DNA of 64,000 nucleotides, taken from assembly GCA_039984715.1 (NCBI GenBank), contig JBDWUA010000016.1, positions 372,001-436,000 of the forward strand. The letters run 5' to 3'. Of the stretch, positions 16,984-24,625 are shown piece by piece (positions within the stretch are counted from its first letter, which is position 1; every line of letters starts with the position of its first letter). The translations under genes were made by a program, and so were the position numbers. This stretch comes from JABSSA01 sp039984715 (GTDB lineage: Bacteria; Pseudomonadota; Alphaproteobacteria; Rhodobacterales; Rhodobacteraceae). The notes under the pieces were generated by a model. The model was not told the DNA's origin. It ran no database searches and saw nothing but the letters and a program-made list of their open reading frames with translations.

Positions 16984-17084
16984 ACAAATCCAAGGCGAAC
17001 GCAAAAAACACATTGCGATATTCGCCATCCCACAAGTTAACGAAAATAAGTTGGGACATTTTTAATTGATTGTCACGCGAACTT

Positions 17085-18149
17085 TTAGTGATCGATGTCC
17101 GGATTCGTCGCGTGTTGGATCAAAAATTGGGCAGCTTTTTGGGTGATCGGACGGGTCGGTGGGGCCATAAGCAATCGCCCAAAGAGGGCACGGAATGGTT
17201 CAAGTTTCATCAATTCGTCAAAACGTTTGTGACGCCATTTGACCGCCCAGCCGTGCAGATTGTGAAGGATGTCATCCGCCTTCAATTCCGCAAGGTGCAA
17301 ATCCCTTTCGGGTGCGTATCGGGCAATGCTGGTATCAATGTCAGTGTTGAAATTCCGTTCTACCCAATAGTCGAGCCCAAGAGTATCCGTCGAATGAACC
17401 GCGCGCCCGCGATCCGCCTTCAGCACATAGCTTTCCATTGAGCCAAGCGGATAATGGTTCAGTTGAGCCAACCCAAAGTTGGGTCGCCCGTAAGGTGAAA
17501 AAATGCGCCGCGTTTTATATTGCGCGCTCAGCGCACGTCCATGCCCGTCAAACCACTGGGCATCAGGAATTTGATCGGAATTGGGATTACGAGGCCGATG
17601 CACGCCAAGCTTACCGTATGTTCCATCATTCTTATAAAGCGTTTTGAACATCGATGCGCGCCATGGCCAATAAATGACTTCTGGTGCTGTTTTGGTGAAC
17701 GTATCGGTGATGGGGACATCCTTGTGACGAACCTCACCTGCGTTTCCGAACAATCGCCACGTCAGCGTGATCGCCGTAGCCAAGGGCAGGGCATCCAGCA
17801 GTGCAGTTAGTGAACCGTCCCCAGTGTGGATGTTGACGAACTCATCGATATCCAGCGGCAACAGCCAGTCCGCATTTTGATAGGCTTGTGTGTCGGTTAC
17901 AGATTTCAGGGCGGTAAATTGTATTCCGCCTTTGTCATATGGCCCATCGTTTCGAATATGGGTTAACCATCCCATGTCCTGCAAACGATCTAGAATGGTG
18001 TCAGTGCCATCCTGACAGTCATTGGAAAAGACCAGAAAATCAGTGAAACCCACAGCGCGATGATGTGCCAGCCATTCCAAAAGGAACGCACCTTCATTGC
18101 GCACGGTCAAAACAGCCAGTGCATTAGGTGGAGTACCAGGTGTTCGCAT
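17085..18149 (-). CDS. Family 2-type glycosyltransferase (Glyco_tranf_2_4)
   Basis: This 354-residue protein is a probable cytosolic glycosyltransferase. The N-terminus reads LAVLTVRNEGAFLLEWLAHH, followed by FLVFSNDCQDGTD, the usual nucleotide-sugar binding strands of this group, and the metal-binding motif PLDIDEFVNI near residue 100. The C-terminal half has LNHYPLGSMESYVLKADRGRAVH, shared with the two related proteins in this cluster. Its ATG overlaps the TAA of the fusion gene upstream by one base (TAATG), so translation is coupled. The acceptor is unknown; linked sulfotransferases suggest a surface polysaccharide or glycolipid. Confidence 0.88.
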   Translation of the reverse strand: MRTPGTPPNALAVLTVRNEGAFLLEWLAHHRAVGFTDFLVFSNDCQDGTDTILDRLQDMGWLTHIRNDGPYDKGGIQFTALKSVTDTQAYQNADWLLPLDIDEFVNIHTGDGSLTALLDALPLATAITLTWRLFGNAGEVRHKDVPITDTFTKTAPEVIYWPWRASMFKTLYKNDGTYGKLGVHRPRNPNSDQIPDAQWFDGHGRALSAQYKTRRIFSPYGRPNFGLAQLNHYPLGSMESYVLKADRGRAVHSTDTLGLDYWVERNFNTDIDTSIARYAPERDLHLAELKADDILHNLHGWAVKWRHKRFDELMKLEPFRALFGRLLMAPPTRPITQKAAQFLIQHATNPDIDH

Positions 18150-20476
18150 TAGGTTTCCATATCTAAAGCCAAGGCATATGCGACGCGTTCGGTCTCGGTC
18201 AATTTTATCTGTAACGCCTGATCATAAAGTTCGCTGAATTCAGGCGTGTCATGAAGTTCGTCGGCCTTGGCCCGATGCCATGCTACCCCTTTTTCATGCC
18301 ATTCCTTTAAAACCGGATCACTTAACAACCGATCATATTCCGCCTTAAGCCGTGGTAAATTGCGTTTGATCGTCACGTCCTGATGCACGGACCAATCCAT
18401 GCGAATCCAATAGTTTATCCCAATGGAACGATCCACATGCAGTGCCCGACCACGTTGGCGTTTGATCAAAAAACTTTCGGCAGAGCGCAGAGCATAATGA
18501 TTAAGTTGAACCAAGTCATACCCAACCGACTTCATCGAACTGCGCCATCCTTTTTCGGCCGTCTCGTCGGTTATGTCTTTGCCCGATCCGTTCACCCACT
18601 TCACTTTATTCCGCCACGCGGGTTCAAGCTTGTTTGGTCGATGGCACGACATTTTTGCATATGCACCAACGTTGCGAAACATCGTTTTGAACCCCCAAAC
18701 CGTATGCGGTTTAGGGCAGTATTTCGGTGCGCAAGTGTCGAACTGATCAATGACAAATTCGTCGTGCAATTGGGTCACATCATTGTGCCCAAACAATCGC
18801 CAAGTCATTGCCAAGTTGGTCGCATCGGGCATGGCGTCAAACAGATCGTTCAATGTGCCGTTGCCTGTGCGGATATTGACGAATTCGTCGACATCAATGT
18901 GGGCGATCCAATCGGCCTGTTCGATAACCGGCTCTTTCAACGCGCGGTTCAGGGCAAATTGCTGAGGCGAGTTTCCTTTCCAATCGTCGTTCAGGCGATG
19001 TTGCATAACGCCCAATTCTTGCAATCGGTCCAGAATTTCGTCTGTGCCGTCTTCGCATCCATTGGTGTAAATCAAGAAATTATCAAACCCAATGGCGCGG
19101 TGGTATGCGACCCATTCGATGATGTATGGGGCCTCGTTCTTCATACATCCGACGATGACGTTGCCGCTGGAACCCTCGGGCAGTTTCGCCCTTGTGAATT
19201 CGGTGTACGCCTCGGCCGATTCCTCTTCGTTGACCGACCCAATTCGATTGTGGGGGGCGAACCGAGATGTTTGAAGTTCCTTGTAATTGCGCACGGCTGT
19301 TGGCGGCATAATCCGTTCTGCATCAGGGCTTAGCGGCACAGGATCGGATTTGACCTTTTCACCTTGGGCACGGCGAATGACGCGATCAGCGCGGTCAATA
19401 CGCCACATGTAAGCCAGCAAATATTGCGAGGCACGAAACCCAAATGTTGGATCCGCTTCGACCCAATCCTTATCCGCAGGCAAGGGCTGGGTGACAGGTT
19501 CCTTTAGGCCATGTTTCTGCGCCAAGTTTTTGAAATCCGATGCAAAGCGTTGAGAAATCGGGGCAAGTTGCGCAGCGTCTAGGGGCGGACCTTCGACGGC
19601 GAAACCAGATAATATTTCGCGCCACAATGGTCGTGGCAGAAAACGTGCGTGGTTTGCGAGTAATTTCAAAAGCAGGGCATTGAACTGACGAGACCGGGCC
19701 AATGACGCGTCTGACGGTGACCGTTCTGTCGGTTCAGGCTGCGCCTTGCCGATCTGAGTTTTCAAACCAAAGGCGTCGCGTATTTCGGACGTCACGTTTT
19801 CCGAAGCAAACAGCGCTTCATCGTATCCCCGCAGATGCAGGGTATCAGGCCCAAACACGCCTTCCCAATGTGCAGTCAACGCATTGAAATCCAACCAGAA
19901 GGGCGGTGCCTGAGTTTCCAAGAACTGACCCGCAAGTGGGTCGATTTGTGGGACATGTTTTAAGCTGGCTTGCCACCAATTTTCTGCCGATGCATTGGCA
20001 AGCTCAAGGTCGAGCGATTGACCGCGTCCTTCCTGAACCTGCTTGGCATAATGCCGTGCAAGCATACGCGCGGGTTCGTCAACATGCGCCAGCAACTGGA
20101 CATCTTCGGTCAGCGTCAACAGCATGTCGCGCAGCCGAGTCAATTCTGATTGGTTGACCAGACTGCTTGCCAATTGCGAGGCAGACAAAATCAAGGTGTC
20201 CGGCTGGTGTGTGTCCACTTCTTTTACTAGCGCATTTTGAACATCCTGACGCAATTCGCTTTGTCGTTCGGGGGATGCGTATCCGCGATCAAACCGCAAA
20301 GGATCGACATGTGCGGGATCAGTGACGGCCATATGTAATCGGGTGTGGTTCTTTTTGCCCGGACTGTTGGCGTACCGCACGCCCTTGGTTGTCATTTGAT
20401 CGCGTTTGGCTGCTAGAACAGACTGCAATCGCGACGCACCGGTGCATTCAAACCCAATATGAAGAATGATTTTCAT
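18149..20476 (-). CDS. Fusion of a sulfotransferase-like domain and a glycosyltransferase domain
   Basis: With the ATG at 20476 the protein is about 775 residues; the open frame upstream is ignored because this ATG overlaps the stop of the preceding gene (ATGA). Residues 1 to about 300 begin MKIILHIGFECTGASRLQ, which lines up with the HIGxxKTGTTSLQ phosphosulfate-binding loop of sulfotransferases, but the key Lys is Cys and the last Thr is Ala. A linker region follows. From about residue 450 it is a glycosyltransferase like its neighbours: VIVGCMKNEAPYIIEW, FLIYTNGCEDGTDEI, HIDVDEFVNIRTG and LNHYALRSAESFLIKRQRGRALH. The N-terminal domain may have lost PAPS binding and serve another role. Confidence 0.85.
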   Translation of the reverse strand: MKIILHIGFECTGASRLQSVLAAKRDQMTTKGVRYANSPGKKNHTRLHMAVTDPAHVDPLRFDRGYASPERQSELRQDVQNALVKEVDTHQPDTLILSASQLASSLVNQSELTRLRDMLLTLTEDVQLLAHVDEPARMLARHYAKQVQEGRGQSLDLELANASAENWWQASLKHVPQIDPLAGQFLETQAPPFWLDFNALTAHWEGVFGPDTLHLRGYDEALFASENVTSEIRDAFGLKTQIGKAQPEPTERSPSDASLARSRQFNALLLKLLANHARFLPRPLWREILSGFAVEGPPLDAAQLAPISQRFASDFKNLAQKHGLKEPVTQPLPADKDWVEADPTFGFRASQYLLAYMWRIDRADRVIRRAQGEKVKSDPVPLSPDAERIMPPTAVRNYKELQTSRFAPHNRIGSVNEEESAEAYTEFTRAKLPEGSSGNVIVGCMKNEAPYIIEWVAYHRAIGFDNFLIYTNGCEDGTDEILDRLQELGVMQHRLNDDWKGNSPQQFALNRALKEPVIEQADWIAHIDVDEFVNIRTGNGTLNDLFDAMPDATNLAMTWRLFGHNDVTQLHDEFVIDQFDTCAPKYCPKPHTVWGFKTMFRNVGAYAKMSCHRPNKLEPAWRNKVKWVNGSGKDITDETAEKGWRSSMKSVGYDLVQLNHYALRSAESFLIKRQRGRALHVDRSIGINYWIRMDWSVHQDVTIKRNLPRLKAEYDRLLSDPVLKEWHEKGVAWHRAKADELHDTPEFSELYDQALQIKLTETERVAYALALDMET

Positions 20477-21114
20477 GAGGGCGCCTTGCGCGATTTCCGG
20501 TTCAGAGGGTTGGTGTTTGCACGCCCCCACCAAGGTAACGGAATGCCCAAAAAGCCTTCTAATCGGCGGCGAACGTCGGAATCGGCGATGTCATATTCCA
20601 AGAATGTTTCGTCATGATGAAAGATTGCGCGCAGATGGGCGTAATGACCTTGGATCCACTGTTCCCGCTCTTTTGTTGTGCTGCCATATCCTTGCGGTAA
20701 TCCGGGGATAACGCCGTTGGGCAAACGCTCGGTGCCCAGATTGGACCATGCCAACATGGATTGAGACAACGCAAAATGATCGCGGTTCGACCCTAGGAAC
20801 TTGATCTTTGGGTTGTGACGGCGCAACGCATCGATGATGGCGAAATCCATTTGCGGCCAAATTGACATATCTTCTCGCAGAACGCTCATTTCTGTAATGG
20901 CGTCAAACGGTTCCAGAAAATACGCGGGGTTCCCAGTTTCAAAAAAGCCTTTGTAAAGAAGATCCCCGACATAGGCATCGTGCAGGGATTTGTCCTTGGA
21001 TTGGCGTGGACGGATACGATGATCTGCGACGTGCAGCCCCGCGCGCCGTAAAGCCCGCGCCAAGGTCGTTGTGCCGGTTTTTGGCAGGCCCAGATTCACA
21101 ATGCGCAACGTCAT
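20473..21114 (-). CDS. Sulfotransferase
   Basis: This 213-residue sulfotransferase uses PAPS to sulfate an unknown acceptor. The 5'-phosphosulfate-binding loop is intact at the N-terminus: IVNLGLPKTGTTTLARAL (Lys12). A second block, FLGSNRDHFALSQSMLAW around residues 103-120, corresponds to the 3'-phosphate-binding region (RDP-x-x-x-x-x-S in relatives). It overlaps the next glycosyltransferase upstream by four bases and the fusion gene downstream by four, so it is the middle member of a coupled operon. Confidence 0.88.
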   Translation of the reverse strand: MTLRIVNLGLPKTGTTTLARALRRAGLHVADHRIRPRQSKDKSLHDAYVGDLLYKGFFETGNPAYFLEPFDAITEMSVLREDMSIWPQMDFAIIDALRRHNPKIKFLGSNRDHFALSQSMLAWSNLGTERLPNGVIPGLPQGYGSTTKEREQWIQGHYAHLRAIFHHDETFLEYDIADSDVRRRLEGFLGIPLPWWGRANTNPLNRKSRKAPS

Positions 21115-22142
21115 GGATACAACCCCAATTCAGTCAGTAACGCCAGTTCTTGTGGTGGTAGGGGCGGTGCCGACCTTAAAATGCGTTGCATGTCTTGGTA
21201 TTCGGATTGCTGCAATAACGCGTCCCGACGAGACTTGTGAAGATCTACGGCAGTTTGATGCAGGGACGCAATTTCGGGGTCGGATTTCAAGTCGGCCAGT
21301 GCCGCATTCAGGTCGGGCAAATAACGTTGTATTGAAGCGTCCTCCCAAGCGGGGTCATTGCGTTCGCGCCAATATGTGTCGTCAAAATTTCGATTTTCTC
21401 GGTTTACATCCCCCCGATCATTCTTAACCAAATAGCTGTCCAATGATCGCAAAGCATAGTGATTTAACGTTGCAAAGTTGCGTGCGCCTGTGGCCGGAAA
21501 CCGTCTGATCCGGCGTGGGTTTGCTGCGACTAGAAACTTGTGTGGTACGGAGCGTCCTGAACCATCTGTCCAACTGGGGCGACGATTTTTGGCAAGGTTC
21601 CCTTTGAAAAATGGGCGATGTGCGCCGAAATATTGCAGTGGAAAATCCTGACGAATCAAAGACTTGACTTCGATCGCGGTTTCCCCGCACCATAGATCAG
21701 GATTATGTGACCGTTTGAATTGGCCAATGATTGGCTCATCAACAAAATCCTCAACCCCATCATTGGCAAAGAACTGAAAGTTCAGGCTGATCGCTTGCGG
21801 ATTATCACAGGCGTCGATCAGGGACGGAATGCTGTGATCCCCAGTGTGGATGTTCAAAAACTCGTCGACATCCGCCACCCAAACCCAATCAGCATCAGCG
21901 ACACATGGCTGTTTACGGGCGTCCTTTAACGCCTCCATCTGGTAATTCCGGCCTTCTGCGGGATTGGGCAAGTGTTGCAATCCGCCACGTTTGGCCAAGG
22001 CATCAAGGATCGCATCCGTACCATCGGAGCAGTCGTTGGAATAAAACAAAAAGTCAGTCACGCCCAAAAGACGGTTAAAGGCGATCCATTCTAACAAGAA
22101 TGGACCTTCGTTTTTCACGCAGGTTATGGCCGTAATACGCAT
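21111..22142 (-). CDS. Family 2-type glycosyltransferase (Glyco_tranf_2_4)
   Basis: Paralogue of the 17085-18149 and fusion glycosyltransferases. It begins MRITAITCVKNEGPFLLEW, followed by FLFYSNDCSDGTDAI and VADVDEFLNIHTGDHS with the DxDEF metal site, and later LNHYALRSLDSYLVKNDRGD. The ATG at 22142 is chosen over 22163 because it overlaps the TAA of a small upstream frame in a TAATG junction, the same arrangement as at 18149. It is the first recognised enzyme of the operon that runs to pyrE. Confidence 0.87.
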   Translation of the reverse strand: MRITAITCVKNEGPFLLEWIAFNRLLGVTDFLFYSNDCSDGTDAILDALAKRGGLQHLPNPAEGRNYQMEALKDARKQPCVADADWVWVADVDEFLNIHTGDHSIPSLIDACDNPQAISLNFQFFANDGVEDFVDEPIIGQFKRSHNPDLWCGETAIEVKSLIRQDFPLQYFGAHRPFFKGNLAKNRRPSWTDGSGRSVPHKFLVAANPRRIRRFPATGARNFATLNHYALRSLDSYLVKNDRGDVNRENRNFDDTYWRERNDPAWEDASIQRYLPDLNAALADLKSDPEIASLHQTAVDLHKSRRDALLQQSEYQDMQRILRSAPPLPPQELALLTELGLYP

Positions 22143-22216
22143 TACGACCAGCCACGTGCACATTTGAGCGATGTGCCCATATACTGTTTCGCCTCGTCGG
22201 GTTCTCGACCGGTCAT
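22142..22216 (-). CDS. Possible 24-residue leader ORF coupled to the glycosyltransferase
   Basis: A short frame starts at ATG 22216 with GAGGT seven bases upstream, and its TAA overlaps the ATG of the glycosyltransferase by one base. The same frame is open back to 22339, but that start would overlap the divergent MoxR gene. The product (MTGREPDEAKQYMGTSLKCA, then RGWS) matches nothing I recognise. It may be a real small protein or exist only to deliver ribosomes to the glycosyltransferase start, which has no good ribosome site of its own. Confidence 0.4.
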   Translation of the reverse strand: MTGREPDEAKQYMGTSLKCARGWS

Positions 22217-22329
22217 AGCCTGAACCTCTTTTCGTTGCTTTAACAAGAGTAACCTGAACGCTGGAATCTCGTCAACGGCGGCGGTTGTGGGACTTGACGT
22301 CGTTGTCCCAGCATGCAGGACTGCCCGAT

Positions 22330-23238
22330 ATGACAACACCCAGTTCCATTGATGAGGTCCAGCAGGTGCTGGCCGACCAAAATTACGTTTGTGGACGTAG
22401 TTTGGCGACAGTCACATTTCTTTCGTTACGTTTGGGCCGTCCGCTGTTTCTTGAAGGCGAAGCAGGGGTTGGCAAAACCGAAATCGCGAAGGCCATCGCC
22501 GCGGCACTTGGCCGGCGTTTGATCCGGTTGCAGTGCTATGAGGGGCTTGATGCATCAACGGCCGTTTATGAATGGAATTTCGCCGCGCAAATGGTGGCCA
22601 TTCGAACAGCAGAGGCGTCGGGTCAATCGGATCGTTCAGCTTTGCAAACGGAATTGTTCAGCCCCGATTACTTGATTGAACGTCCGCTGTTGGAAGCGAT
22701 GCGACCCCAAGAGGGCGGCGCACCTGTTCTGCTTATTGATGAACTGGACCGCACAGACGAACCCTTTGAGGCGTTTTTGCTTGAGGCGCTGAGCGACTTT
22801 CAGGTGACGATCCCCGAACTGGGTACGATCAAAGCACCTGAGCCACCCATTGTCATACTGACATCCAACCGAACCCGCGAAGTGCACGACGCATTGAAGC
22901 GCCGCTGTTTGTATCATTGGGTTGATTATCCAGATTTTGAACGTGAGATGCAGATTTTGCAGGCGCGGGCACCAGAAGCCGCGGACACATTAAGTCGTGA
23001 GGTTGTGGCCTTTGTTCAACGGCTTCGCACGGAAGATTTGTTTAAAAAGCCTGGGGTTGCAGAAACGATTGATTGGGCGAAGTGTTTGCTGGCTTTGGAT
23101 ATGATTGAACTGAGCCCAGAAGTCATCGCGGACACGCTTGGCGCGATCCTGAAATATCAGGATGATATTCAGAAACTGCAAGGATCAGAAGCCAAGCGCA
23201 TTCTTGAAGAGGCAAAGGCTTCTCTTGAACCTGCGTAA
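22330..23238 (+). CDS. MoxR-family AAA+ ATPase
   Basis: MoxR ATPases act as chaperones with VWA-domain partners in enzyme activation or metal insertion. The 302-residue protein has Walker A GEAGVGKTEIAKAIA, Walker B VLLIDELDRTD and sensor-1 ILTSNRTREVHDALKRR. The sequence pattern (RLIRLQCYEGLDASTAVYEW) is that of the CoxD-like subgroup. The ATG at 22330 is used; AGGA lies about ten bases upstream. It is followed 56 bases later by its VWA partner. No carbon monoxide dehydrogenase genes are nearby, so the client is unknown. Confidence 0.9.
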   Translation: MTTPSSIDEVQQVLADQNYVCGRSLATVTFLSLRLGRPLFLEGEAGVGKTEIAKAIAAALGRRLIRLQCYEGLDASTAVYEWNFAAQMVAIRTAEASGQSDRSALQTELFSPDYLIERPLLEAMRPQEGGAPVLLIDELDRTDEPFEAFLLEALSDFQVTIPELGTIKAPEPPIVILTSNRTREVHDALKRRCLYHWVDYPDFEREMQILQARAPEAADTLSREVVAFVQRLRTEDLFKKPGVAETIDWAKCLLALDMIELSPEVIADTLGAILKYQDDIQKLQGSEAKRILEEAKASLEPA

Positions 23239-23294
23239 TTGGGCAGTTCGATTAACAACTTTCAACGGAACGTGGTCGACCTTGGGGATACAAA

Positions 23295-24548
23295 TTGCCT
23301 GAATATGCCCCATTAAACTTGCCTGAAAATCCACGGCTGGTTGGCAATATTACGCATTTTGCGCGCGCATTGCGCCGGGCGGGTCTGCCTATTGGACCGG
23401 GACGCGTCATTGACGCGGTCTGTGCAGTTGAGGCGGCCGGATTTACAGGCCGAACGGATTTTTACTGGGCGTTGCATGCGTGTTTTGTGAACAGACCTGA
23501 ACATCGTGCGATCTTCCATCAAGTGTTTCGTTTGTATTGGCGCGATCCACAGTACCTTGAGCACATGATGTCGATGATGTTGCCAGCAATGCGCGGTGTA
23601 CAAGAAGATCGCTCAGCCAAGGCGGCGGAAAAGCGCGCTGCGCAAGCGTTGCTTGATGGTGTTGAACCGGACGGACCGCAACCCGAACAAGAAGACCCAG
23701 GCAACGAGATTGAGATTGATGCGTCGCTTACGATGTCGTCAGATGAACGCCTGAAAACGCTCGATTTCGAACAGATGAGCGTGGATGAAATGGCTGCGGC
23801 AAAGCGCATGTTGTCGCGACTGACTTTGCCGATTGACCCGTCGCCGACACGGCGGACGCGATCCTCAGTTCGAGGGAAAATTGACCCAGCAGCAACGATG
23901 CGCGCATCAATGCGGCACGGCGGGGATGTGCGAAACCTGAAATACAAAGAACCGCACAAGCGTTGGCCCAATTTGGTGGTGTTGTGCGATATTTCGGGCT
24001 CGATGAGCCAATACAGTCGGGTTGTTCTTCACTTTTTGCATGCGGTGGCGAATGCCAAAGGGCAGGGTTGGGCAAAAGTACACGCCTTTACGTTTGGGAC
24101 GCAGCTGACAAATATCACACGACATTTGGCGACCCGAGATGTGGATCAGGCGTTAAAGACGGCGGGTGCAGAGGCGCAAGATTGGGAAGGTGGCACACGC
24201 ATCGGCACGTGCCTTGAAGCCTTCAATCGTGACTGGTCAAGACGTGTTCTGGGTCAGGGCGCTGTTGTTTTGGTGATCACCGATGGTTTGGATCGTGGCG
24301 CACCGGAAGATTTGGCCCGTCAGATGGAGCGCCTGCGTCTGTCTGCGAAACGGTTGATCTGGCTAAACCCATTGCTGCGGTGGGAAGGGTTCGCGCCAAA
24401 GGCGACAGGCATCGCGGCGATGTTGCCCCATGTGGACAGTTTCCGGGCAGGGCATTCAGTGGCGTCACTTGAAGACTTGGCATCCGTGATTTCCAAACGA
24501 GATGACGTAGGTGAAAAAGCGCGGCTGATGGCGCTTTTATCAAATTGA
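23295..24548 (+). CDS. CoxE-like VWA-domain protein
   Basis: This 417-residue partner of the MoxR ATPase starts with TTG (MPEYAPLNLPENPRLV); GGGGATA lies just upstream. Residues 1-100 form the conserved N-terminal part (FARALRRAGLPIGPGRV). A charged, acidic linker (about 120-160) precedes the VWA domain, where LCDISGSMSQYSR gives the MIDAS DxSxS motif near residue 235 and VLVITDGLDRG the later Asp. CoxE proteins work with CoxD in maturing molybdenum hydroxylases. A small GC hairpin follows the stop codon. Confidence 0.88.
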   Translation: MPEYAPLNLPENPRLVGNITHFARALRRAGLPIGPGRVIDAVCAVEAAGFTGRTDFYWALHACFVNRPEHRAIFHQVFRLYWRDPQYLEHMMSMMLPAMRGVQEDRSAKAAEKRAAQALLDGVEPDGPQPEQEDPGNEIEIDASLTMSSDERLKTLDFEQMSVDEMAAAKRMLSRLTLPIDPSPTRRTRSSVRGKIDPAATMRASMRHGGDVRNLKYKEPHKRWPNLVVLCDISGSMSQYSRVVLHFLHAVANAKGQGWAKVHAFTFGTQLTNITRHLATRDVDQALKTAGAEAQDWEGGTRIGTCLEAFNRDWSRRVLGQGAVVLVITDGLDRGAPEDLARQMERLRLSAKRLIWLNPLLRWEGFAPKATGIAAMLPHVDSFRAGHSVASLEDLASVISKRDDVGEKARLMALLSN

Positions 24549-24565
24549 GTGCGCCTTTAGCGCAC
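24549..24565. repeat. Hairpin between convergent genes
   Basis: GTGCGC-CTTTA-GCGCAC follows directly after the VWA gene and before the convergent purL end. The stem is perfect but there is no T-run, so termination by this alone is uncertain. Confidence 0.4.
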
Positions 24566-24625
24566 ACGCCAATATGGAACGCCAAGCTGACGTTCTGAGA
24601 CCAATTGCTTGGGGTATCGTGTGGT

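Noticed and set aside
18383..19333. 316-codon open frame on the plus strand opposite the fusion gene
   Set aside because: It lies wholly within a well-supported minus-strand gene, has an odd Cys/His/Ile-rich composition with no domain, and no ribosome site.
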